DNA of 64,000 nt from Filimonas zeae (GTDB lineage Bacteria; Bacteroidota; Bacteroidia; Chitinophagales; Chitinophagaceae): contig NZ_BMIB01000003.1 of NCBI RefSeq assembly GCF_014641615.1, forward strand, positions 62,001 to 126,000, given 5' to 3'. The stretch's first letter is position 1; every line of letters starts with the position of its first letter. This document shows positions 53,282 to 62,061 of this stretch, one piece after another. The notes under the pieces are model-generated. The model searched no databases, was not told the origin of the DNA, and saw only the letters and a list, made by a program, of their open reading frames with translations. The position numbers were made by a program, and so were the translations under genes.

Positions 53282-54805
53282 ATGAGTAAGCGTACGAATT
53301 CTTCTAATCAGGAGCCGGATATAGTTTTGATTGGTGCAGGCATTATGAGCGCAACGCTGGGCGTGCTGCTGAAAGAGCTGCAACCTGAGTTAACAATTGC
53401 CATTTATGAAAGGCTGGACGAAGTAGCTGCCGAAAGTTCTGATGCATGGAACAATGCGGGAACGGGGCATTCTGCTTTTTGTGAACTGAACTACACGCCC
53501 GAAAAGGCAGATGGTACTATCAGTCCCAATAAAGCCATTAGCATTGCGGCGTCTTTTGAAGAGTCGCGCCAGTTCTGGGCTTATCTGGTTCAGCAGAACA
53601 TGGTGGGCGCACCGCAGGAGTTTATCCGGCAGGTACCGCACCTGAGTTTTGTATGGGGCGAAGAAAATGTAGCTTACCTGGAAAAGCGTTTTAAAGCTTT
53701 AACCAGTAATCATCTGTTCAAAGGCATGGAATATTCTGAAGACCATGCTACCCTGGCAAAATGGATGCCGCTGGTAATGCAGGGGCGCGATCCTAACCAG
53801 GAGGTGGCGGCTACCCGCATGAATATTGGTACCGACGTAAACTTTGGTGCATTAACCCGTACGCTGTTTCATTATTTACAGGAGCAGCCAGGTGTGGGAA
53901 TGTACATGAACCACGAAATCCGCGATCTGGATAAAGAAGAGGATGGTCGCTGGGCGGTAAAGGTGAAGAACAGAGAAACCGGCCGTAAAAGAGAAGTAAA
54001 AGCGAAGTTTGTATTTATAGGTGCAGGTGGTGGTTCATTACCGTTGTTGTTGAAATCGGGCATTCCGGAAGGAAAAGGCTTTGGTGGATTTCCGGTAAGC
54101 GGCCAATGGCTGAAATGTGTAAACCCGGAGATTATTGACAAACACGATGTAAAAGTGTATGGCAAGGCTTCTGTAGGTGCACCGCCCATGTCAGTACCAC
54201 ACCTGGATACCCGTTTAATCAATGGCAAAAAAGCCCTGTTGTTTGGGCCTTATGCCGGATTCTCCACCAAGTTTCTGAAAAACGGATCTTATCTGGATCT
54301 GCCTTTATCTATAAAGCTGAACAATATACGCCCCATGCTGGCTGCCGGTAAGGACAACCTGCCACTGACCAAATACCTGATTCAGCAGGTGCGCCAGAGC
54401 CCTGAGGACAGACTGGAGGCGTTGCGCGACTTTTTACCGGATGCGCGTATGGAAGACTGGGAACTGGAAGTTGCCGGCCAGCGTGTACAGGTAATTAAAA
54501 AAGACGAAGAGCATGGCGGTATATTACAGTTTGGTACCGAGATGGTAAGCTCTGCAGATGGTAGCATGGCTGCATTACTGGGTGCTTCTCCGGGAGCGTC
54601 TACGGCGGTATCTATCATGGTAGAACTGATTACCAAATGCTTCCCTGAAAATGTGAAGAGTGCCCAATGGCAGAATAAACTGAAACAAATGATTCCTTCC
54701 TACGGTCAAAACCTGGACAAAGACGCAGCGCTTTGTGAAAAGGTGAGAAACTGGTCCGGCGAAGTGCTGGCCCTGAACAGGGAGGATGTTCCGGCCACCG
54801 TATAA
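53282..54805 (+). CDS. mqo: Malate:quinone oxidoreductase
   Basis: A 507-residue FAD enzyme that oxidises malate to oxaloacetate and passes electrons to the quinone pool (EC 1.1.5.4), attached to the inner face of the membrane. The FAD dinucleotide site is [15 protein letters not shown] (residues 13-27), followed by the [19 protein letters not shown] block (about 55-73) characteristic of Mqo. [12 protein letters not shown] (about 244) is a second conserved loop. The C-terminal [16 protein letters not shown] is also typical. The 507-residue length matches the family. It is monocistronic, with its own terminator. Confidence 0.96.
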   Translation: MSKRTNSSNQEPDIVLIGAGIMSATLGVLLKELQPELTIAIYERLDEVAAESSDAWNNAGTGHSAFCELNYTPEKADGTISPNKAISIAASFEESRQFWAYLVQQNMVGAPQEFIRQVPHLSFVWGEENVAYLEKRFKALTSNHLFKGMEYSEDHATLAKWMPLVMQGRDPNQEVAATRMNIGTDVNFGALTRTLFHYLQEQPGVGMYMNHEIRDLDKEEDGRWAVKVKNRETGRKREVKAKFVFIGAGGGSLPLLLKSGIPEGKGFGGFPVSGQWLKCVNPEIIDKHDVKVYGKASVGAPPMSVPHLDTRLINGKKALLFGPYAGFSTKFLKNGSYLDLPLSIKLNNIRPMLAAGKDNLPLTKYLIQQVRQSPEDRLEALRDFLPDARMEDWELEVAGQRVQVIKKDEEHGGILQFGTEMVSSADGSMAALLGASPGASTAVSIMVELITKCFPENVKSAQWQNKLKQMIPSYGQNLDKDAALCEKVRNWSGEVLALNREDVPATV

Positions 54806-54831
54806 TATTTGTATCAATAGCAGAGTTTGTA

Positions 54832-54861
54832 AGTGGGTGTTCCTGTACAGGGGCACCCACT
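54832..54861. terminator. Bidirectional terminator between mqo and lipid kinase
   Basis: AGTGGGTG (54832-54839) pairs with CACCCACT (54854-54861), with an inner CCTGTACAGG palindrome; TTTTA follows on the plus side. It separates two convergent genes. Confidence 0.7.
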
Positions 54862-54873
54862 ATTGTTTTACAG

Positions 54874-55767
54874 CTATTGTGTAACCAGAAAGCGTAATTG
54901 CTTTTCACCGGGGGCAATGGTCATTGTTGCCGCTTCCCCCAGCTGCATCAGCTTATCATCTGCATGTAAGTATAGTTCCTGTGCATGGACGGTAATATGT
55001 TGCGCTGTAATGGCATGTAGTGGAAACTCCGGATGTTCTGCGCCATCCTTCAATGCAGCTATATAACCTGCCAGCAAGCCGCGTTGCTGTTCTGCAACCA
55101 GTACCACATCAAAATATCCATCGCCAGGGTCGGCGTCTGGTGCCATTACCAGATTGGGGCCTATGGAACGGATATTCATTACTTCTGCCATGATGTATTT
55201 ACCGGAATAATCCTTATTATCCATAGTAATAGTGTATTCCAGCGCCGGGGTAGCGAGTACAATGCTATACAACTCCTCCAATGCCTTTTGCAGGCGCTCA
55301 TCTGTGCTCATAGAAGCTTTATCATAATTCTTCATGGTATGCATCAGGCGTGGAAAAACCCCATAGCCAAACCCTTCCAGAAAAAACACCGGCTTTTCAT
55401 GCCCGCTAACAGTGCCCGTATCTACCTGCTTAATCCGTGCATCATGCCAGCTTTCAATAATCTTTTCCGGTGCCTGTGTTAAGCCCATGGTTTGTGCAAT
55501 GTTATTGGCAGTACCCATGGGTAATATAGCCACCGGCAAATCAGGTGTTTCATTACAATAAATACTTTTAGCCACTTTGCGAATGGTGCCATCGCCTCCG
55601 GCAACAATAAAGAACTCGGTGTCTTTATCCGTATTCTTCCATTCATCGGTTTTTGTTGACAAATATCTACACTTGAAACCGGCAGCTTTAATGCTTTTAA
55701 CCAGTTGTTTTTCAGAGTGTTCTTCTTCTCCAGCTTTAGGATTGTGGAGCAGTTCTGCTGTTTTCAT
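54874..55767 (-). CDS. Diacylglycerol-kinase-family lipid kinase
   Basis: A 297-residue enzyme of the YegS/DgkB fold that phosphorylates a lipid such as diacylglycerol or a related lipid with ATP. The N-terminal segment is LLHNPKAGEEEHSEKQLVKS, the nucleotide site is FFIVAGGDGTIRKVAKSIY (about 56-74), and the next block is LPVAILPMGTANNIAQTMG (about 81-99). The C-terminal beta sandwich includes GPNLVMAPDADPGDGYFDVVL. ATG 55767 is chosen because MKTAELLHNP matches the family start; a 35-codon upstream extension is not protein-like. Confidence 0.94.
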   Translation of the reverse strand: MKTAELLHNPKAGEEEHSEKQLVKSIKAAGFKCRYLSTKTDEWKNTDKDTEFFIVAGGDGTIRKVAKSIYCNETPDLPVAILPMGTANNIAQTMGLTQAPEKIIESWHDARIKQVDTGTVSGHEKPVFFLEGFGYGVFPRLMHTMKNYDKASMSTDERLQKALEELYSIVLATPALEYTITMDNKDYSGKYIMAEVMNIRSIGPNLVMAPDADPGDGYFDVVLVAEQQRGLLAGYIAALKDGAEHPEFPLHAITAQHITVHAQELYLHADDKLMQLGEAATMTIAPGEKQLRFLVTQ

Positions 55768-55853
55768 AATGGTGGTGTTTTGATAGCTATAATATATAAT
55801 AACCTTAAAAGTGTACCACATTTTGGTGGCATGATAATAGAAGCATCGTGGAT

Positions 55854-56597
55854 ATGAGAATACTGGTAACAAACGACGACGGAATATATAGCCCGGGCAT
55901 AGCCTGCCTGGCTAAAGTAGCCTCGCGCTTTGGTGAGGTGACAGTGGTTGCACCGGATGTGGAGCAATCTTCTATGGGGCATGCTATTACTGCATCGCGC
56001 CCGCTTAACTATAAAGCATCGCCTATTAAGTTTGACAATCTGCAGGCTTACCGGGTAAATGGTACCCCGGCAGACTGTGTGGCTTTGGGAATGCACTTAT
56101 GGGCTACAACAGATGTAGTGCTTTCGGGTATTAATATGGGCACCAACCTGGGTAATGCTATGTGGCACTCCGGCACGCTGGCAGCTGCCAAGCAGGCGGT
56201 GTTACTGGGTTGTAAGGGCATAGCATTAAGTACGGTAACAGATAAGATTGAGCCTGATTTTGATGCGCTGGAGCCATACGTAGAAGAAGCTCTGAATCTG
56301 TTACTCGGCAAGCCTGATGATGAAGTGAGACTGATTAATGTAAACTTTCCGCCCAATCCTACCGGCATTCAGTGGACCCGCCAGTCGGTACGTTTGTATG
56401 ATAACGAGGTGGTACCCGCTACCGACCCACGTGGGCGTAAGTTGTACTGGTTTAACACCATTCCGCTGGAGCCGGCAGAAGAAGGTACAGACCGCTGGGC
56501 GGTGGAAAACGGATATACCTCTATAACACCTTTACGGCTGGATTTAACAGACGAGAAAGCCCTGGCCAGAGCGATTGTTAAAACGCAGCATGTATAA
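55854..56597 (+). CDS. surE: 5'/3'-nucleotidase SurE
   Basis: A 247-residue metal-dependent nucleotidase. The metal site is MRILVTNDDGIYSPG (N7, D8, D9), followed by VVAPDVEQSSMGHA, VNGTPADCVALG and the GINMGTNLGNAMWHSGTLAAAKQAVL block. It hydrolyses nucleoside monophosphates and helps stationary-phase survival in bacteria. ATG 55854 is used; an in-frame GTG lies 6 bp upstream and would add two residues. It is divergent from the lipid kinase gene, with 86 bp between the starts. Confidence 0.96.
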   Translation: MRILVTNDDGIYSPGIACLAKVASRFGEVTVVAPDVEQSSMGHAITASRPLNYKASPIKFDNLQAYRVNGTPADCVALGMHLWATTDVVLSGINMGTNLGNAMWHSGTLAAAKQAVLLGCKGIALSTVTDKIEPDFDALEPYVEEALNLLLGKPDDEVRLINVNFPPNPTGIQWTRQSVRLYDNEVVPATDPRGRKLYWFNTIPLEPAEEGTDRWAVENGYTSITPLRLDLTDEKALARAIVKTQHV

Positions 56598-56628
56598 TTA
56601 TTTTACTATGCTTTAAAATCATAAACAT

Positions 56629-56970
56629 ATGGAAATACCTCATGAAATGACCACCGTAGCCCAGGTACTGGAAAAATTGCGCATTAAAAAAATGGACAAT
56701 GAATTCCGCTATACCGATGAAGGCTTTACCACCGGTACCGGTAAGTTTTACCAGCCGGAAGATCTGGAAATTATTAAAGTATTCCGCTTTGAAGGCGTTA
56801 CTGACCCCTCTGATATGTCAGTTGTATATATACTGGAAGCAAAAGACGGCCTGCAGGGGTATAGTCTGGATGCCTATGGTGTATACAGCGAGCACGAAGC
56901 TGGATATGATAATTTTATAAGACAAGTGCCTGTAAAAGGGCATGAGCAGCAGCTGTTGTTTGAATTATAA
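56629..56970 (+). CDS. Conserved small protein of unknown function
   Basis: A 113-residue protein (MEIPHEMTTVAQVLEKLRIK). The layout of one helix, then EFRYTDEGFTTGTGKFYQPED, then strands RFEGVTDPSDMSVVYILEA and YGVYSEHEAGYDNFI recalls small Bacteroidota proteins often labelled phosphoribosylpyrophosphate synthetase although they are far too short for that. I therefore do not adopt that name. It follows surE by 31 bp and may be co-transcribed. It ends at a strong hairpin. Confidence 0.8.
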   Translation: MEIPHEMTTVAQVLEKLRIKKMDNEFRYTDEGFTTGTGKFYQPEDLEIIKVFRFEGVTDPSDMSVVYILEAKDGLQGYSLDAYGVYSEHEAGYDNFIRQVPVKGHEQQLLFEL

Positions 56971-56977
56971 GTACGTG

Positions 56978-57009
56978 CAATGCGCTGCTAAAACAGCAGC
57001 AGCGCATTG
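56978..57009. terminator. Hairpin between convergent genes
   Basis: CAATGCGCTGCT (56978-56989) pairs with AGCAGCGCATTG (56998-57009), a perfect 12-bp stem with an 8-nt loop. The minus-strand amidotransferase stop lies within the stem, so the hairpin overlaps its last codons. Confidence 0.6.
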
Positions 57010-57800
57010 TTTAAAAAAGCAGGCAGAATATGTTCCTGTGTATGTTTTATCTTCTCCGGATCTGACAAGGCTTCTATCATACTACGCCATTTTTCTTCTC
57101 CGTAAGTTTCAATAATAGTTGCTTTTTTATCTTCCCGCTGTAAATGTTTGCTGGTACCCTCTGCATCTGCTTCGGGATGAAACTGAGTGCCTATGAAATA
57201 CGGGTTAAAGCGGATAGCCATTACAGCCCGTTCGTAAGGCACATGGGGACGTTCTTTTTCAATAGCCAGTAATTGACCGCCTATAGCGTGCAGGCGTTGT
57301 TCGCTGGGCTGAATAATCTGATAATTACGGCTGTCTACCGCGTAAAAAGGATCGTGCAGGCCATTAAACAATATCTCTTCTCTGCCGGCTTCAGTTAAAT
57401 GAACCGGAAAAGTGCCAAAAGCTGCTGAATGCCTTTTGCATACTTCTCCTACCTGATAATGTTTGCAGGCAAGTTGAAAGCTGTGGCAGATAAAAAACAC
57501 CGGTTTGGGGCGGTTGCCGGGTTTTGTATTCCATTCTTCTGTCTTTTGCAACCAGTTAATCCATGCTTTTTCCCACCGGCTGCCAGTGCTGGCGAGGGGA
57601 GAACCGGGGCCACCACTGGATATAAATATATCGTAAGACAGATCGGGAAGCTGCACCTGATGGCGCACTTCAAAAACATGGTGGGTGATATCATGCTCCG
57701 GGTGCTGCGCCGCCCATTGCCGGGCAATATGCTGCAGACACCGCATTCCTTCGTTAGGCTGTCCGTTGTATAAATCCAGTATTGCAATTTTTATTCTCAT
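56988..57800 (-). CDS. Class I glutamine amidotransferase-like protein
   Basis: A 270-residue protein. The N-terminal strand is RIKIAILDLYNGQPNEGMRC, then DIFISSGGPGSP (the oxyanion glycine run), the nucleophile elbow FFICHSFQLACKHY (Cys about 115, with Ser where the family usually has Gly), and the His-Glu pair FIGTQFHPEADAEG (about 205). So the triad Cys-His-Glu is present. It resembles GMP-synthase-like GATases or gamma-Glu hydrolases rather than a biosynthetic subunit; the substrate is unknown. ATG 57800 is preferred to the ATG at 57833, which would add 11 residues before the first strand. Confidence 0.88.
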   Translation of the reverse strand: MRIKIAILDLYNGQPNEGMRCLQHIARQWAAQHPEHDITHHVFEVRHQVQLPDLSYDIFISSGGPGSPLASTGSRWEKAWINWLQKTEEWNTKPGNRPKPVFFICHSFQLACKHYQVGEVCKRHSAAFGTFPVHLTEAGREEILFNGLHDPFYAVDSRNYQIIQPSEQRLHAIGGQLLAIEKERPHVPYERAVMAIRFNPYFIGTQFHPEADAEGTSKHLQREDKKATIIETYGEEKWRSMIEALSDPEKIKHTQEHILPAFLNNALLLF

Positions 57801-57970
57801 CCGCGCAAAAATTCCCTGGTAAACTGCAAACATAAAAAAAGCAAATCAAAATATGGGTTGTAGAGGCGTTTCCTCAAGCCAACTCAGTATTATGTTTCGG
57901 TAAACGGGGTATGTTGCCGGGCATTGCGTGGCAGTGTTTTTGATCTTTATACCTTATAAAAACACCGACT

Positions 57971-58270
57971 ATGATAAACTACTCAAGCAAGGTTTTTAAA
58001 GCTATAAAGAGCACAGAGGACAGGGAAATTTATGCTTATTTTCATCCGGAAGTGGATATGAGCAAACCTGAGTACGAAACTACCGGCCGCTACCTGGTGG
58101 TATTGTTACACCCGGATAAAGGACTACAGACTTTTTATCTGAACCGCGAAAAGGACGGAGATAATTTTGTAATGGATGAAAACAGCCCGGCTATAGTAGA
58201 AGAAGAATGGCAACACTGGTGCAGTGAAACGATTCATGCAAAAACGTTACAACAGCAAAACAGTTTGTAA
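57971..58270 (+). CDS. Small protein of unknown function
   Basis: A 99-residue soluble protein (MINYSSKVFKAIKSTEDREI) with a strand-rich middle (GRYLVVLLHPDKGLQTFYLN) and an acidic/Trp tail (EEEWQHWCSETIHAKT). No domain is recognised. A Rho-independent terminator follows 24 bp after the stop, which supports a real transcription unit. Nothing indicates its role. Confidence 0.75.
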   Translation: MINYSSKVFKAIKSTEDREIYAYFHPEVDMSKPEYETTGRYLVVLLHPDKGLQTFYLNREKDGDNFVMDENSPAIVEEEWQHWCSETIHAKTLQQQNSL

Positions 58271-58294
58271 CTGTCTGTATTTTCCGATATGGAT

Positions 58295-58320
58295 AAGCCT
58301 CCCTAAGGAGGCTTGTTTTT
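58295..58320 (+). terminator. Terminator of the 99-residue protein gene
   Basis: AAGCCTCC (58295-58302) pairs with GGAGGCTT (58307-58314) around a CTAA loop, followed by GTTTTTT. It also reads as a hairpin for the convergent receiver gene. Confidence 0.88.
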
Positions 58321-58337
58321 TATATATGTTTACCTGC

Positions 58338-58691
58338 TTAAGATGCAGGCGTTAATAATGAGGATATGGCTTTTAACCCCAGCGGCTTTTCAATAAACTG
58401 CACATCGGGGTAATGCTGCAGGTGTGCAAGATGGGTATAATAAGCACTCATCAGGTTAATTTGTACTTCGGGCATCCGTTCTTTTAATAGAGGTACCTGC
58501 TGCCAGCCCAGCCCATCGGGCAAATGATTATCGAGAAATATAATTTCAGGATTAAATACGTCAGCCATATTCATACCCTCCGCAATAGTGCCTGCGGTAA
58601 CCACGGTGTGCCCCAGTCGCGTGAGATAATTTTTCAGCAGCAGCGTAAAATCAGCCTCATCGTCTATCACCAATATCCGATAGATTTTCAT
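58338..58691 (-). CDS. Single-domain response regulator (receiver)
   Basis: A 117-residue receiver with no output domain. The acidic pocket is VIDDEADF (residues 8-15), the phospho-acceptor Asp is in IIFLDNHLPDG (about 55), the switch Ser is in NLMSAYY (about 80) and the conserved Lys is in FIEKPL (about 102). It may pass phosphoryl groups to or from the nearby kinase. The 462 bp to its left and upstream of rpoN hold its promoter region. Confidence 0.9.
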   Translation of the reverse strand: MKIYRILVIDDEADFTLLLKNYLTRLGHTVVTAGTIAEGMNMADVFNPEIIFLDNHLPDGLGWQQVPLLKERMPEVQINLMSAYYTHLAHLQHYPDVQFIEKPLGLKAISSLLTPAS

Positions 58692-59153
58692 TCCAGGAAA
58701 AGTTAATTATCAAAATCTGTTCAGATATATAGAGTACAATATGTATTCCATATTAAGCCGATCAGGAAACTAAAATAATATACAGTTAAGAATATTGCGG
58801 TAGGGCAGGTGAAAAAGCGGGTGCTTCCACGGCTTTCCGGCTGTTACCGCTGGCTTGTGTTCCTCAGAAGTGTAACCAGGCCCCCTGATTGAGGGGGCAA
58901 GGGGAGGAAGGAACAAGGGCACATCCTGCACACAGGTAACAGATGGTGTGCATTTTATGACACGGGCGGGGGAACATTTGCAACACAAGGCACGTTTGCG
59001 ATCTGCTTTTTTTGACGCGGGATTGTGGAATTTAATCCCCATTTTTGTATTGTACGCTACAATTCTGGTGGAGAAAAAAAAACTGAGTCATTAATTTTTT
59101 TTGGAGTGGTGATTGTGTTATAGGAAGCAGTTTTGTTTTTAACCGACCTACCT
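58692..59153. other. 462-bp intergenic region upstream of rpoN and the receiver gene
   Basis: No gene is supported. It contains a strong G+C hairpin GCCCCC...GGGGGC at 58880-58898 (loop TGATTGA) followed by AAGGGGAGG, which could be a regulatory leader or attenuator of rpoN, and A/T-rich flanks. A TTTTG at 59131-59135 lies close to the rpoN start but without a good -7 match. Confidence 0.5.
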
Positions 59154-60575
59154 ATGATAAATCAGAGAATTGAGCAGAAAGGCCAGTTAAAGGTGTTGCC
59201 ACAGAAAATTCAGTTTCTCAATTTCCTGTACCTGAACCGGCAGGAACTGCAGATGCGGATAGAAAATGAATTAATAGAAAACCCGCTGCTGGAACTAAAA
59301 GAAGCTTCGGACGACAATAAAGAATCAGACGATTTAGTAGCAGATTATAAAGGGGTGGAAGAATACATGTATGATGATATTCCTGACTATAAATATGAGT
59401 ATCAGAATTACCTGCCCGAAACCTCCCATGTAGACAAGCCGCTCGAAGAGCGGGTTGATTTCAGGGAAGACCTGAAGAAACAACTGGGATTGCTGGAAAC
59501 GGATGAGGTTACCAGAGAGTTGGCTACCTACGTTATTGATTCGCTGAACGATTATGGTATGCTGGAAACAGATGTGGAAAGCCTGGCAGAAGAGTTTTCT
59601 TTTAAAGAGCAGCGACTGATAGAAACAGAGTCTATTGAACGTGCTGTGCAGCTGATACAAACACTGGAGCCGCCGGGTATAGGCACTTCCTCGGTAAAGG
59701 AATCGCTGCTGCGGCAATTGGAAAGGGTAGAGCGTAAAGATCCTGTTTGCCGCAAAGCCATTGAGTTGTTAAGCCTTCATTATGAGCAGCTGGCCACGGG
59801 CAGTTTTGACAGAATAAGAGAGCAGATGCAGCTGGATGAAGAGGAGTTTCAGACGGTAATACAATATCTGTCGAGATTCAGCCCGCATCCGCTGATAGTA
59901 ACAGATGTGGAAGAAGAGAAGAAGCAGGTAATTGTACCGGATGTGTTTGTATGGAAACAGGATGACCGCTTTCTGGTAAGTTTAAACAATGCGTACGGAG
60001 AGCGGCTGATGCTGAGTAACTGCTGGGCATCGCTACCGGAGCAGCTATCTGAAAAGCAGCGCAGGCAAACCAATAAATACATCAAAAGCAAAACCACGGC
60101 TGCCAACTGGTTTATTTCGGCCGTGCAGCAGCGGGAGAATACAATGCTGAAAATTATGGAAGCAATAGTGCAACTGCAGGCGGCGTATTTTGAAGAAGGA
60201 GACACTTCTCAGATTAAACCAATGATTCTAAAACAGGTGGCAGACGTAACCGGCATGGATATTTCTACTGTATCGCGTGCCACGGCTAATAAATACGCCG
60301 AAACAGCTTTTGGAATGGTGAGTTTGAAAGAGCTGTTTACCGAAGGGGTACATAACACAGAAGGGGAAACGGTAAGCAACCGGATTATACGGCAGAACAT
60401 TAAAGATATCATTGCCGGAGAAAACAAGAGCGACCCGTTTACGGACCAACAGATCACCGATACGCTGAAAAAAAATGGAATAATGATTGCAAGAAGAACG
60501 GTAACCAAGTACAGGGAACAGCTGCAGATACCTGTTGCCCATTTAAGAAAGCTGTCTGCTCAAATACAACATTAA
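59154..60575 (+). CDS. rpoN: RNA polymerase sigma-54 factor
   Basis: A 473-residue sigma-54. Region I is glutamine- and leucine-rich (QKGQLKVLPQKIQFLNFLYL, then ENELIENPLLEL), the core-binding domain lies at about 110-250, and the RpoN box is ARRTVTKYREQL near the C-terminus, recognising the -24 element (GGC). The helix-turn-helix block VADVTGMDISTVSRATANKYA (about 352) is typical. ATG 59154 is used; seven upstream codons are open but start before the conserved region. The gene is 9 bp before an NtrC-type activator, an unusual direct linkage of sigma-54 to its activator. Confidence 0.97.
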   Translation: MINQRIEQKGQLKVLPQKIQFLNFLYLNRQELQMRIENELIENPLLELKEASDDNKESDDLVADYKGVEEYMYDDIPDYKYEYQNYLPETSHVDKPLEERVDFREDLKKQLGLLETDEVTRELATYVIDSLNDYGMLETDVESLAEEFSFKEQRLIETESIERAVQLIQTLEPPGIGTSSVKESLLRQLERVERKDPVCRKAIELLSLHYEQLATGSFDRIREQMQLDEEEFQTVIQYLSRFSPHPLIVTDVEEEKKQVIVPDVFVWKQDDRFLVSLNNAYGERLMLSNCWASLPEQLSEKQRRQTNKYIKSKTTAANWFISAVQQRENTMLKIMEAIVQLQAAYFEEGDTSQIKPMILKQVADVTGMDISTVSRATANKYAETAFGMVSLKELFTEGVHNTEGETVSNRIIRQNIKDIIAGENKSDPFTDQQITDTLKKNGIMIARRTVTKYREQLQIPVAHLRKLSAQIQH

Positions 60576-60584
60576 ACAATACCT

Positions 60585-62057
60585 ATGCCTAAGATTCTCA
60601 TCGTTGACGATGATAAAGACATGTGTCTCCTGCTGGAAAGATTTCTCAGGAAGAAAAACTATGAAGTGGTGGTGGCCAATTCCGGTAAAGAAGCGTTGAA
60701 TGTACTGTTCAGAAACAATGTGCATCTGGTGCTTTGTGATTACAAGCTGGAGGATGTAACCGGTGCCGAACTGTTAACCTCTATCCGTAAGGAGTACGCT
60801 GATTTGCCGGTAATTATTATTACTGCTTACAGTGATATTAAAACAGCGGTGGATGCGATGAAGAAAGGTGCGTTTGATTACGTTACCAAGCCTTTGTTTC
60901 CGGATGAGATTCTGCTGACCATAGAGAAGGCGTTGAAAAGCGGAGGCGTTGCCGGCAATGTGAACGGACTTACGCTGGATGGCAACAAAGTGCAGGTACA
61001 GGGTGCACCGGCTAAAGAAAAGCCCGCAACATTAAGTTCCGACCGTTTTGTGGCAGGTAAAAGTCCTTTGTTTAAGAATATACTGGAGCAGGTACGCCGT
61101 GTGGCGCCTACGGATTACAGTGTAATTATATATGGCGAAAGCGGTAGCGGTAAAGAGGTACTGGCTAACGAAATTCACCAGCAAAGCCGCAGAGCCAAAG
61201 CTCCGTTTGTTGCGGTAGACTGTGGTGCCCTGTCGAAAGAGTTGGCAGGTAGTGAACTGTTTGGCCATGAAAAAGGTGCTTTTACAGGTGCATTAAACCA
61301 GAAAACCGGCATATTTGAAGTTGCCAACGGGGGTACCGTTTTCCTGGATGAAATTGCTAACCTCAGCTACGATATACAGGTATCGCTGTTACGTGCTGTA
61401 CAGGAGCGCAAAATAAGAAGGGTAGGTGGCACCAAAGACATAGACTTTGATGTACGTATTATAGTGGCCAGTAACGAAGAATTATGGGAAGCCGCTAAAA
61501 AAGGTAAATTCAGAGAAGATCTGTTTCACCGCTTTAACGAGTTTTCTATCAAAATTCCACCACTGCGCGACAGAAGGGAAGATGTAATGCAGTTTGCTAC
61601 GCATTTCCTTGCCCAGGCCAATGAAGAGCTGAACAAGGGCATTAAAGGTTTTGCACCTGAAGTGGAAGACATTTTCCGTAAATATGTATGGCATGGTAAC
61701 CTGCGGGAATTGAAGAACGTAATCAAGCGTACTTCTTTGCTTACCGATGGCGAGTTTATTGAGGTTACTGCGCTGCCTTTTGAAATTATCAACTATTCCA
61801 AGCTGAACTTTGAAGAGGAAGAAGTGCCTGCTGCTAAGGATGCCAAAGCAGAAATGGGCGAAATTCTTCCGCGCCGTGAAGATTCGCTGGGAGAGCATAG
61901 CCTGAAAGATGCGGCTGCTGATGCGGAGTATCTGACCATATTGAAGGCACTGAAAGAAGTGAATTTTAATAAGAGTAAAGCCGCGAGACTGTTGAATGTA
62001 GACAGGAAAACCCTGTATAACAAGATTAAGCAATTTGACGAGAACAATAACCGGTAA
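60585..62057 (+). CDS. NtrC-family sigma-54-dependent response regulator
   Basis: A 490-residue activator with three domains. The receiver is about residues 1-120 (LIVDDDKDMCLLLER, phospho-Asp in LVLCDYKLEDVTG, Lys in VTKPLFPDE). The AAA+ domain has Walker A YGESGSGKEVLANEIH (about 184), the sigma-54 contact GAFTGALNQ (about 230) and Walker B GGTVFLDEIANL (about 250). The C-terminal Fis-type HTH is EYLTILKALKEVNFNKSKAARLLNVDRKTLYNKI. It activates sigma-54 promoters from upstream sites. Its stop lies 5 bp before the histidine kinase, its likely partner. Confidence 0.96.
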   Translation: MPKILIVDDDKDMCLLLERFLRKKNYEVVVANSGKEALNVLFRNNVHLVLCDYKLEDVTGAELLTSIRKEYADLPVIIITAYSDIKTAVDAMKKGAFDYVTKPLFPDEILLTIEKALKSGGVAGNVNGLTLDGNKVQVQGAPAKEKPATLSSDRFVAGKSPLFKNILEQVRRVAPTDYSVIIYGESGSGKEVLANEIHQQSRRAKAPFVAVDCGALSKELAGSELFGHEKGAFTGALNQKTGIFEVANGGTVFLDEIANLSYDIQVSLLRAVQERKIRRVGGTKDIDFDVRIIVASNEELWEAAKKGKFREDLFHRFNEFSIKIPPLRDRREDVMQFATHFLAQANEELNKGIKGFAPEVEDIFRKYVWHGNLRELKNVIKRTSLLTDGEFIEVTALPFEIINYSKLNFEEEEVPAAKDAKAEMGEILPRREDSLGEHSLKDAAADAEYLTILKALKEVNFNKSKAARLLNVDRKTLYNKIKQFDENNNR

Positions 62058-62061
62058 GCGT

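Noticed and set aside
56629..56970. Phosphoribosylpyrophosphate synthetase
   Set aside because: At 113 residues it is far too short and lacks the PRPP-binding motif; the name is a common mis-transfer.
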